Below, one piece after another: positions 1-7,558 of a stretch of DNA of 64,000 nt. Source of the stretch: Phocaeicola barnesiae DSM 18169 = JCM 13652 (GTDB lineage Bacteria; Bacteroidota; Bacteroidia; Bacteroidales; Bacteroidaceae); NCBI RefSeq assembly GCF_000374585.1, contig NZ_KB894643.1:398773-462772 (forward strand). The letters are read 5' to 3'. The position numbers were made by a program, and so were the translations under genes. Within the stretch, counting starts at the first letter, position 1; each line of letters begins with the position of its first letter. The notes under the pieces are model-generated. The model was not told the origin of the DNA. It worked only from the letters and a program-made list of their open reading frames with translations, and did no database searches.

Positions 1-443
1 CTAAAGCTAAAGCTAAAGGTGTAAACCTGGTATTGGGTTGCGACTGCGTTGCTGCTGACAAGTTCGCTAACGATGCCAACACTCAGGTTTGCGACGACAA
101 GAACATTCCTGACGGATGGATGGGTCTGGATGCAGGTCCTAAGACTCAAGAAGAATTCAAGGCTGCCATCAAGGGTGCCAAGACTATCCTGTGGAACGGT
201 CCTGCCGGTGTATTCGAATTCGACAACTTCGCAGGTGGTTCTAAAGCAATCGCTGAAGCAATCGCTGAAGCTACTAAAGAAGGTGCCTTCTCTCTGATCG
301 GTGGTGGTGATTCTGTAGCTTGTATCAACAAGTTCGGTATGGCTGACCAGGTATCTTACATCTCTACAGGTGGTGGTGCTTTGCTGGAAGCTATCGAAGG
401 AAAGATCCTGCCGGGTATCGCAGCTATCCGTGGCGACAAATAA
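1..443 (+). CDS. pgk: phosphoglycerate kinase, C-terminal part (cut by window edge)
   Basis: This is the C-terminal third of phosphoglycerate kinase, which transfers phosphate from 1,3-bisphosphoglycerate to ADP in cytoplasmic glycolysis. The reading frame is open from position 3 with no start inside the window, so the gene begins upstream. The visible part carries the nucleotide-binding stretch around WNGPAGVFE, the GGGDSVA loop and the closing STGGGALLE motif, which are diagnostic of the family. It ends with TAA and is followed after 29 bases by a strong intrinsic terminator. Nothing odd is seen, and the assignment is secure. Confidence 0.97.
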   Translation, partial: KAKAKGVNLVLGCDCVAADKFANDANTQVCDDKNIPDGWMGLDAGPKTQEEFKAAIKGAKTILWNGPAGVFEFDNFAGGSKAIAEAIAEATKEGAFSLIGGGDSVACINKFGMADQVSYISTGGGALLEAIEGKILPGIAAIRGDK

Positions 444-472
444 GCATGAACAAATCATTCATAGCATAAATG

Positions 473-499
473 AAAAAGGAGGCGAATGCCTCCTTTTTT
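473..499 (+). terminator. intrinsic terminator of pgk
   Basis: An 11-bp perfect stem (AAAAAGGAGGC / GCCTCCTTTTT) with a GAAT loop runs directly into a T tract, 29 bases after the pgk stop codon. Confidence 0.9.
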
Positions 500-554
500 A
501 TTTTATCCGCTCCTGCCACCATCTGTTACTCATCGATAAAAAGCGATTTACACG

Positions 555-584
555 TTGGATAAATACATTAAATTATTATCTTTG
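555..584 (+). promoter_or_regulatory. promoter of the Rpn-type gene
   Basis: TTG at 555-557 and TATCTTTG at 577-584 are separated by 19 bases. This matches the Bacteroidetes housekeeping promoter (-33 TTTG/TTG, -7 TAnnTTTG). The gene start follows 27 bases after the -7 box. Confidence 0.7.
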
Positions 585-611
585 TGAAAATACAACTTAT
601 TCCTTACACTT

Positions 612-1565
612 ATGAACGGCAGAGACCTGAAAGACAGATACATCAACCCTTATACCGACTTCGGTTTCAAGAAGCTTTTCGGTACGGAAATAAATAAGGA
701 ACTCCTTATCAGTTTCATCAATAGCCTGTTGCACGGGAAAGAGGTCATCACAAACCTGACTTACCTCAATACTGAACACCTGGGCACCAGCGAAGCTGAC
801 CGCAAAGCGGTGTTCGATGTCTATTGCGAAAACGAGAAGGGTGAAAAGATATTGGTGGAAATGCAACGTGGCCTGCAACAATATTTCAAGGACCGCAGCA
901 TCTATTACGCCACCTTCCCTATCCGTGAACAGGCTCAGCGCGGAGACTGGGACTACCAGTTGAAAGGTATCTACATCATCGGTATTCTGAACTTCACTTT
1001 CGACGAGAAGGATGACAACTATTTTCACCACGAAGTCCAACTACTGGATAACCATACCAAAGAAGTCTTCTACGACAAACTGACCTTCATCTACCTGGAA
1101 ATGCCCAAATTCAACAAAACCGAAGACGAACTTCATACTATGTTCGAGAAATGGCTCTTCGTCCTCCGGAACCTGTCACGCCTGATGGAGCGCCCCAAGG
1201 CCTTGCAGGAACGTGTCTTTACCCGTCTTTTCGAAGCCGCTGAAATCGCCAAGTTCACGAAAGTGGAATACGAAGCCTACGAGGACAGCCTGAAGGCTTA
1301 CCGTGATTGGAAAAATATGATTGATACGGCCATGATGATTGCCAAGAAAGAAGGTCATGAAGAAGGTCGTCAAGAAGGACGAGAAATCGGTCGGAAAGAA
1401 GGTCGGAAAGAAGGTTTGAAAGAAGGTCGGGAAGAAGGTCTGAAAGAAGGTCTGAAAGAGAAAGCCATCGAAACTGCACGGCGGATGAAAACCAAAGGCT
1501 ACCCTATCGAAGAAATCATGCTCCTCACCGACTTGTCGGAAGAAGAGATAACCCAGCTACTATAA
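612..1565 (+). CDS. Rpn/PD-(D/E)XK nuclease family protein with Glu-Gly repeat tail
   Basis: This 317-residue protein belongs to the Rpn / PDDEXK_2 group, often annotated as 'PD-(D/E)XK nuclease family transposase'. The start (NPYTDFGFKKLFG) is the family signature, and the nuclease core continues through the conserved DVYCENEKGEKILVEMQ stretch (about residues 72-90), where an acidic residue and a E-x-Q replace a typical E-x-K pattern. Characterised Rpn proteins of E. coli are DNA endonucleases that stimulate RecA-independent recombination and have been linked to phage restriction; activity here is inferred. Residues 247-283 form a low-complexity tail of K/R-E-G repeats, encoded by a tandem 12-bp unit. 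The gene has its own promoter and stands alone at the edge of a variable region. Confidence 0.85.
   Translation: MNGRDLKDRYINPYTDFGFKKLFGTEINKELLISFINSLLHGKEVITNLTYLNTEHLGTSEADRKAVFDVYCENEKGEKILVEMQRGLQQYFKDRSIYYATFPIREQAQRGDWDYQLKGIYIIGILNFTFDEKDDNYFHHEVQLLDNHTKEVFYDKLTFIYLEMPKFNKTEDELHTMFEKWLFVLRNLSRLMERPKALQERVFTRLFEAAEIAKFTKVEYEAYEDSLKAYRDWKNMIDTAMMIAKKEGHEEGRQEGREIGRKEGRKEGLKEGREEGLKEGLKEKAIETARRMKTKGYPIEEIMLLTDLSEEEITQLL
1350..1460 (+). repeat. 12-bp degenerate tandem repeat inside the Rpn-type gene
   Basis: About nine copies of a GAAGGTCGGAAA-like unit encode the KEGR/KEGL/EEG series near the C-terminus. The unit keeps the reading frame, so slippage would change protein length by four residues at a time. 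Confidence 0.8.
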
Positions 1566-1585
1566 TTGATAATCAACTGACCACC

Positions 1586-1614
1586 CCATGAGGATGCACC
1601 GCGCACCCTCATGG
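1586..1614 (+). terminator. stem-loop after the Rpn-type gene, possible terminator
   Basis: CCATGAGGATGC (1586-1597) pairs with GCACCCTCATGG (1603-1614), giving 12 bp with one mismatch and a 5-base loop. It starts 20 bases after the stop codon. It has no T tract, so a terminator role is only likely, and 3'-end protection is an alternative. Confidence 0.45.
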
Positions 1615-1683
1615 AGCATGATTAGTCATAAGACCAAATGGGTAATTTTTCGACGAGTAGACTCGTATTATACCGACTTTTAT

Positions 1684-1712
1684 GGGAACTGTCCAAGATT
1701 TTGTGTAAATGG
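1684..1712. mobile_element. possible IS256-type terminal inverted repeat (relic)
   Basis: The stretch GGGAACTGTCC...TTTTGTGTAAATGG resembles the ends of IS256/Mutator-type insertion sequences, which often read G-G/A-G-ACTGTC...TTTGTGTAAA. No transposase gene and no second end were found nearby. If real, it is a solo relic. The call rests on pattern memory only. Confidence 0.3.
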
Positions 1713-1854
1713 AAACAGGATTCAGCTGTAAGTTTGTCCTTATAGGCTCATTCTCTGTATAATTAAAAATGTCAAGTTCTAAATCAAAAATTCATCTTAC
1801 ATAAGAAGAAATTTGACGAACCCTTCTGATTCATATTTCAACTCCACCAGCAAA

Positions 1855-2637
1855 CTATTCCGATACTTCTTTTACTACCAGAGTATGGTTATGGGCATCC
1901 TTCCATTCTGCCAGAAGGGCATACAGTTCCTTGTAATTAGACGGAGTCTGCAACTGACGGCCTACTCGAATCGTGCGGATTACTTTCACACCATCCTGCA
2001 TCACCTCGTAATTGAATGAAACTTTTCCACAGGCATTGCTGACCTCCTTATCGGCACGTCCGGTCCATTTCATCCCTTCAGGCAGATGAACAAATGTTTC
2101 CAGCGTACAATCCACCGTTCTCGGCAAAAGAATATTTTCAGGAATTGACGTATTGGCGGCATACGCATAAAGCGTGCGGACCGGTGCCGGGTCTGGCAGA
2201 GTAACCACCCCCCATCCTTCTGCAGGCTGCCGCCACTTTTTCTCGTCCACCTTCAGCGTATCGATCTGTCGCACCTCTTTGGCACCCAGATAAGCTTCCA
2301 TAATCAGCGGTTTACCTTCCAGGTTGGTCAGTGTCAGGAAGGGTTGCAGACAAGCTTCTTGAGTGCCTGTCAGTGCAACCTTCTCGGGCATCAGTTTACT
2401 TTGAGCTACCAGCGATACGATGGTAGCCAACCCCTGATTATCCATTGTCGACGGATGCAAAGCACAAACGGCTACTTCCGCTTCCAGTCCAGCCGCCTGC
2501 TGCAAGGTGACATCCAGATTCACCAGTTCTGCCAGCGTTCCGTATGCCGAACGAATGACTTCCGATGCGGGACGTAACCGATAACCGGCCTCCTGCAAAG
2601 ATACACCGCAATAACCTAAGCGATACAATCGGGTCAT
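1855..2637 (-). CDS. DUF3857/transglutaminase-like protein, C-terminal fragment (probably truncated)
   Basis: This 260-residue frame resembles the last third to half of DUF3857 transglutaminase-like proteins. The middle (SEVIRSAYGTLAELVNLDVTL followed by QQAAGLEAEV) aligns with the end of the transglutaminase core. The C-terminus (VIRTIRVGRQLQTPSNYKEL ... AEWKDAH) matches the usual DUF3857-family tail. Full-length relatives usually exceed 600 residues and carry a signal peptide; neither the N-terminal domain nor a signal is present. The expected catalytic Cys position holds Thr (AYGT), which also occurs in some relatives. No promoter was recognised upstream, where a large palindrome lies instead. 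It is best read as a decaying gene fragment, although its frame is still fully open. Confidence 0.6.
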   Translation of the reverse strand: MTRLYRLGYCGVSLQEAGYRLRPASEVIRSAYGTLAELVNLDVTLQQAAGLEAEVAVCALHPSTMDNQGLATIVSLVAQSKLMPEKVALTGTQEACLQPFLTLTNLEGKPLIMEAYLGAKEVRQIDTLKVDEKKWRQPAEGWGVVTLPDPAPVRTLYAYAANTSIPENILLPRTVDCTLETFVHLPEGMKWTGRADKEVSNACGKVSFNYEVMQDGVKVIRTIRVGRQLQTPSNYKELYALLAEWKDAHNHTLVVKEVSE

Positions 2638-2680
2638 GTATGCAAAAATACAAAGTCACTCAGATTCGGTGAAGAAATCC

Positions 2681-2746
2681 ATGTTTTCCATGTCTGAAAC
2701 ATACATTTCTGATTCGCGGAATGTATGTCCACTGCATGGAAAACAT
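2681..2746. repeat. two-step palindrome of unknown function
   Basis: ATGTTTTCCATG (2681-2692) pairs perfectly with CATGGAAAACAT (2735-2746). Inside it, ACATACATT (2699-2707) pairs perfectly with AATGTATGT (2720-2728). The two arms are separated by symmetric 6-base internal loops, and the apical loop is 12 bases. No T tract follows on either strand. Confidence 0.75.
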
Positions 2747-2810
2747 ACGTTCTACATCCGATGAATCCAATCCTCAAGAGAACATATCCATCTTCACAGC
2801 ATGCATCTAC

Positions 2811-2851
2811 AAAAAAAATGAGCCTTCCACTTCACCAAGCAGAAGACTCAT
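2811..2851 (-). terminator. terminator of the GH92 operon
   Basis: On the minus strand ATGAGTCTTC pairs with GAAGGCTCAT (one G-T pair) and is followed by eight T residues. It lies 74 bases past the stop codon of the last GH92 gene. Confidence 0.85.
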
Positions 2852-2924
2852 TCATATCAAATTTAAAAATGTGCCCCATCACATTACCATACGGTAAGAT
2901 ACAAGGAAACAGGAATCATCAGAA

Positions 2925-5207
2925 TTATTTTTTCTTCAATTCATTGGTGAATGAATACGGGAAGTCCGCATCGTTCACCCCACGCTGCATGTTCGGACGG
3001 TCTGTCATTTCACATTCCATACGTCCACCGTTCCGCAAGGTCTCGAAATCGATGTAATTCTTTGTACTTTCCTGACCGTTGATTTGAAGCTTGTTCAGGT
3101 AAATGTTGGTATCCGAGTTGGCCGGAGCTTCAATAACCATCGATTTACCGTTCTCGAAATGCAGAGTGGCTTTCTTGAAGAGCGGAGCGCCCAACACATA
3201 CTGGTCGGATGCCGGACAAACCGGATAGAAGCCCATGGCAGAGAATACATACCAGGCAGATGTCTGTCCGTTATCCTCGTCACCGCAATAGCCGTCCGGA
3301 GTCGGAGTGTACATCCGGTTCATTACCTGACGGAGCCAGTACTGGGCCTTCCACGGCTGACCGGCATAGTTATACAGGTAAATCATGTGCTGGATAGGCT
3401 GGTTGCCGTGCGCATAGTTACCCATGTTCATCACCGTCATTTCACGGATTTCATGGATCACGAAACCGTAATAACTGTCATCGAACAAAGGTGGTACATT
3501 AAAGACAGAATCCATCATCTGTACGAAAATCTCCTTACCACCCATCAAGTCGATAAGTCCTTGCGGGTCGTGGAAGACAGACCAGGTATAATGCCAGCTG
3601 TTACCTTCTGTAAAGGCATCGCCCCACTTCAGCGGAGAGAAAGGTTTCATAAACGTACCGTCCTCGTTCTTTCCGCGCATCAGCTTGGTCTCAGGGTCGA
3701 ACAGGTTCTTGTAGTTCATGGCACGCTTCGCAAACAGATTGATTTCCTTCTTCGGACGGTCCAGTTTCTTGGCCAGCTGATACAGACACCAGTCATCGTA
3801 TGCATATTCCAGGGTACGTGCCGCATTTTCGTTGATTTTCACATCGTAAGGTACATAACCCAACTTGTTGTAATATTCATAACCCAGACGACCGGAAGAA
3901 CTAACCGTAGGATGAACACCGTTTACGGCAGCCATCAGACCTTCCCACATGGTCTTGGTGTCGTCTACACAGACTCCTTTCAGATAAGCATCGGCCAATA
4001 CAGAAGCTGTATTGTTACCCACCATACATCCGCGATGACCGGGACTTGACCATTCCGGATAGAAACCGCTTTCACGGTAAGCATTCAGGAAGCTTTCCTG
4101 CATTTCCTTATTTACTGACGGATAGAACAGATTCAATAACGGGAACAGACAACGGAATGTGTCCCATACACCGGTACCGGTATAGTAATATCCCGGCAAT
4201 ACCTGACCATTGTTCGGACTGTAGTGAACCACCTGACCGTTCGCGTCGATTTCATAGAATTTATGAGGGAACAGCAAAGAACGGTACAGACAGGTATAAA
4301 ATACACGGTACTGATCCAATGTTCCTCCCTCGACTTCGATACGGCTCAGCACATCGTTCCAGGTATCCTTACCTTTCTGTGCCAATGTTTCCAGATTGTC
4401 ATTACCCAACTCTTTCAGATTCAGTTCTGCCTGTTCCAGACTGATGAATGAAGAAGCTACACGGGCATGTACCTTTTCACCCTTGGCTGTCTTGAAACCG
4501 ATAACGGCACCGGTATGGTTGCCAGTCTGTTCCAATACCTTTTCGTGTAAGGTAGAATCAGAAAAAGTTGCCTGATAAGTGAACGGTTTATCAAACACTA
4601 CCACGAAATAGTTCTTATAGTTGTCGGGCACACCACCGCTATTCTTGGTAGAATAACCTACAATTTTGTTTTCCTGAGGGATAACCGTGATGGAAGACCC
4701 CTTGTCGAACGCATCGATGACCACATAAGAATCTTCTGTTTCAGGGAAAGTGAAACGGAACATGGCCGCACGGTCTGTAGGAACCATTTCGGTCACTATA
4801 TCATAATCGGCCAGATATACCTTATAATAATACGGATGTGCTTCCTCTCCTTTATGAGAGAACCAGCTGGCACGTTTGTTCTCATCAAATTCCGGTTTTC
4901 CTACTACCGGCATCAACGAGAACTGCCCGAAATCGTTAATCCACGGACTCGGCTGGTGAGTCTGTTTGAACCCACGGATTTTGGTAGCCGTGTACATATA
5001 CTGCCAGCCATCGCCCATCTTACCTGTCTGGGGAGTCCAGAAATTCATTCCCCACGGCATAGCTATGACCGGATACGTATTTCCTGTCGACAACTCGAAA
5101 GTCGACTCGGTACCCATCATCGGATTGACGTACTGGGTGTAATCCTTTGCTGCCTTCACCCAAAGAGCCAAAGACAGCAAACATGCTAACATGAATAATT
5201 TTTTCAT
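2925..5207 (-). CDS. GH92 family alpha-mannosidase, secreted (third of three)
   Basis: This 760-residue glycoside hydrolase family 92 enzyme belongs to a family of calcium-dependent, inverting exo-alpha-mannosidases. A type I signal peptide (about 1-20, ending VKAA) has no lipobox Cys, so a soluble periplasmic location is likely, unlike its two neighbours. The GH92 start (YVNPMMGTE ... GNTYPVIAMPWGM) and the catalytic-acid region GDEDNGQTSAWYVFSAMGFY (about residue 640) are intact. The N-terminal part (TPQTGKMGDGWQYMY, HQPSPWINDFG) differs clearly from the other two copies, so its linkage preference may differ. It is the last gene of a three-gene operon, 12 bases after its neighbour. Length is normal for the family; the exact linkage cannot be read from sequence. 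Confidence 0.95.
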   Translation of the reverse strand: MKKLFMLACLLSLALWVKAAKDYTQYVNPMMGTESTFELSTGNTYPVIAMPWGMNFWTPQTGKMGDGWQYMYTATKIRGFKQTHQPSPWINDFGQFSLMPVVGKPEFDENKRASWFSHKGEEAHPYYYKVYLADYDIVTEMVPTDRAAMFRFTFPETEDSYVVIDAFDKGSSITVIPQENKIVGYSTKNSGGVPDNYKNYFVVVFDKPFTYQATFSDSTLHEKVLEQTGNHTGAVIGFKTAKGEKVHARVASSFISLEQAELNLKELGNDNLETLAQKGKDTWNDVLSRIEVEGGTLDQYRVFYTCLYRSLLFPHKFYEIDANGQVVHYSPNNGQVLPGYYYTGTGVWDTFRCLFPLLNLFYPSVNKEMQESFLNAYRESGFYPEWSSPGHRGCMVGNNTASVLADAYLKGVCVDDTKTMWEGLMAAVNGVHPTVSSSGRLGYEYYNKLGYVPYDVKINENAARTLEYAYDDWCLYQLAKKLDRPKKEINLFAKRAMNYKNLFDPETKLMRGKNEDGTFMKPFSPLKWGDAFTEGNSWHYTWSVFHDPQGLIDLMGGKEIFVQMMDSVFNVPPLFDDSYYGFVIHEIREMTVMNMGNYAHGNQPIQHMIYLYNYAGQPWKAQYWLRQVMNRMYTPTPDGYCGDEDNGQTSAWYVFSAMGFYPVCPASDQYVLGAPLFKKATLHFENGKSMVIEAPANSDTNIYLNKLQINGQESTKNYIDFETLRNGGRMECEMTDRPNMQRGVNDADFPYSFTNELKKK

Positions 5208-5219
5208 AGCGCCTATTGT

Positions 5220-7535
5220 TTATTTAATTGAATTCCATTCAGTCGGCTGGTCGGTCATTTCGAAAACCAAGGTACCGCCTTGCACCAGTTCCTGGTGTGT
5301 AAAGAAAGGTTTCTCCAAAGCTTTTCCGTTCAGTAGAGCCGATTTCACATACTTGTTCTTCAAAGAATTGTTCTTAGCCTGAATCCGGAAGTCCTTCCCA
5401 TTCGGCAGATGAATCGTCACCTCATCGAAGAGCGGACGCCCGATGGAATAAACCGGATTACCCGGACATACCTGATAGAATCCCATAGCATTCAAGATAT
5501 ACCAGGAAGACATCTGTCCGCAATCTTCATTTCCGGAAAGCCCATTCGGGTCATTGAAATAGAGTGTCTGCAACACCTTATCCACCAGTTCCTGAGTCTT
5601 CGACGGATAGCCCGCATAATTATAGAAATGGGTGATATGATGACTCGGCTCATTCCCATGCGCATACTGTCCGATTAATCCGGAAATGTCGGCAGAAACT
5701 TCTTCGCCTTCCAGTTTGGCATCGGTAGTAAAGAGCTCATCCAGTTTACGCACAAACTCTTCACGTCCGCCTACCAGTTCCATCAACCCTTCCGGATCGT
5801 GCGGAACGAACCAGCTCCATTGCCAGGCATTCCCTTCGCAATAGTCATCATTCCGGTGATTGGAAGCGTTCGGATTGAACGGTTCACGCCACTTCCGCTG
5901 TGAATCGAGTCCGCGCATGAACCCGGTCTGCTTGTCATAATAAGTCTGATAACCTTTGGCAAAATTCTGATACTTCTGATAATTGGCAGAATCGCCCAAC
6001 TCTTTAGCCAGAACAGCGATACACCAGTCATCGTAAGCATACTCCAATGCCTTGGCCACTGCTTCGTTATCCTTGTCGCAAGGTACATAACCGATGGCAT
6101 TCTTGTAATAACGGGCCTTTGGCATGACATACGGAATCATCCAGTCCGGACATTTGATACCGGTTGTATCGTATTCGGCAGCCCGAAGCGAAGCCTTGTA
6201 AGCTTTCTGCACATCGAAATTCCGGTAACCTTTGGTATAGGCATCCGCAATCAGCGAAACGGCATGATAACCAATCATCGTTCCCGTATAATTGGAAGCC
6301 ATATCCCACTTCGGGAAAATACCTCCCTCTTCACTCTTCTTAATCAACGAACGGATAAAGGCCTCATTCAGCTCCGGACGAATAATGGAAAGCAACGGAT
6401 GAACGGCACGGAAGGTATCCCACAACGAGAAGATGGTATAATACTCCTCTCCCGGCTCTACCTGATGAACCTGATGGTCCATCCCGAAGTAACGGCCGTC
6501 TACGTCTGTAAATACCGTCGGTGCAATCATGGCATGGTACATACCGGTATAGAAGATGGTCCGATGGTCATCCAAGGTTGTCTTCACATCAATGGCAGCC
6601 AGTTCCTTATTCCAAGCCTCATGAGCCGCCTGCCGTACCTTATCAAAATTCCAGTCAGGAATTTCGGTTTCCACATTGGCCTTTGCACCTGCCGCGTCTA
6701 CAGAAGACAGACCAACTTTTACCAACACCTGTTCATCGGCTTGGGTACGGTCAAAACGGAGCAAGGCCTTCATCTGCGGCAAGAGCTCTCCTCCCTTGTC
6801 CAATGCAGCCGAATCCGTCACCAACGTATGGGTCGTGAAAGGTTTCGAGAACTGCATATAGAAATAAATCGGCTGGTCGAATGCCCAGTAGATGGTCCGC
6901 TTATGGCCTTGGATGGTAGAATCGTTCAGGATTTCAATCACCATATCCCGGTTTATCTGACGCTGGAGACTATAATCCAAATCGAGGATAAAACCGGCTT
7001 CGGTACTTTCCGGGAAGGTATAACGATGAATAGCGGCACGAGTAGTCGAGGTCAGTTCCGCCTGTACCTGATAACGGTCCAGAAATACGGAATAATATCC
7101 CGGCACAGCCACTTCCTTTTCGTGTGAGAAAGCAGAACAATAGGCCATCTGCTGACTGGCCGAACCAGTCGGTTCATAACGTTGCTCTCCTACCGTCGGC
7201 ATCAACAGGACATCGCCGTAATCGCAACACCCTGTACCGCTCAAACGGTTATGAGAAAAACCATTGATAGTCGAATCGTTATAATAATAACCGGAACAGG
7301 AATCCCAATCATAGAGACGGGTATCCGGACCAGGTTGTACCATACCCCGCGGAACAACCGGTCCCGGGAAAGTATGTCCGTGTCCGCCGGTTCCGATGAA
7401 CGGGTCCACATAAACGGTGTAATCCACCGTAGTCTGTTCGGCCGGTGCACAGGCAGCCAACCAGCCTCCTGCTACCAAAAGAACAGAAAAGTAGCGAACT
7501 GCCCAATTTTTATAGTGTTTGAATGTCTTCTTCAT
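5220..7535 (-). CDS. GH92 family alpha-mannosidase, lipoprotein (second of three)
   Basis: This is a 771-residue GH92 exo-alpha-mannosidase. It has a long signal sequence with a lipobox ending LAAC (Cys29), predicting a lipid-anchored protein. The family hallmarks are present: YVDPFIGTGGHGHTFPGP near the N-terminus, NRLSGTG at about 95, and the catalytic-acid block GNEDCGQMSSWYILNAMGFY at about 665. It is the middle gene of the GH92 operon, with 23 bases to the upstream and 12 to the downstream gene. Its presence with two further GH92 enzymes suggests successive removal of differently linked mannose residues; substrate linkage is not determined here. Confidence 0.95.
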   Translation of the reverse strand: MKKTFKHYKNWAVRYFSVLLVAGGWLAACAPAEQTTVDYTVYVDPFIGTGGHGHTFPGPVVPRGMVQPGPDTRLYDWDSCSGYYYNDSTINGFSHNRLSGTGCCDYGDVLLMPTVGEQRYEPTGSASQQMAYCSAFSHEKEVAVPGYYSVFLDRYQVQAELTSTTRAAIHRYTFPESTEAGFILDLDYSLQRQINRDMVIEILNDSTIQGHKRTIYWAFDQPIYFYMQFSKPFTTHTLVTDSAALDKGGELLPQMKALLRFDRTQADEQVLVKVGLSSVDAAGAKANVETEIPDWNFDKVRQAAHEAWNKELAAIDVKTTLDDHRTIFYTGMYHAMIAPTVFTDVDGRYFGMDHQVHQVEPGEEYYTIFSLWDTFRAVHPLLSIIRPELNEAFIRSLIKKSEEGGIFPKWDMASNYTGTMIGYHAVSLIADAYTKGYRNFDVQKAYKASLRAAEYDTTGIKCPDWMIPYVMPKARYYKNAIGYVPCDKDNEAVAKALEYAYDDWCIAVLAKELGDSANYQKYQNFAKGYQTYYDKQTGFMRGLDSQRKWREPFNPNASNHRNDDYCEGNAWQWSWFVPHDPEGLMELVGGREEFVRKLDELFTTDAKLEGEEVSADISGLIGQYAHGNEPSHHITHFYNYAGYPSKTQELVDKVLQTLYFNDPNGLSGNEDCGQMSSWYILNAMGFYQVCPGNPVYSIGRPLFDEVTIHLPNGKDFRIQAKNNSLKNKYVKSALLNGKALEKPFFTHQELVQGGTLVFEMTDQPTEWNSIK

Positions 7536-7558
7536 AACTGTTTTTCCAGAGAATCAAT

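Noticed and set aside
3084..4049. 321-codon open frame on the plus strand inside the last GH92 gene
   Set aside because: Antisense shadow of a clear GH92 coding region, with no domain features and no start context.
6264..7127. 287-codon plus-strand frame inside the second GH92 gene
   Set aside because: Antisense shadow; composition is that of a reversed coding strand and no family motif is present.
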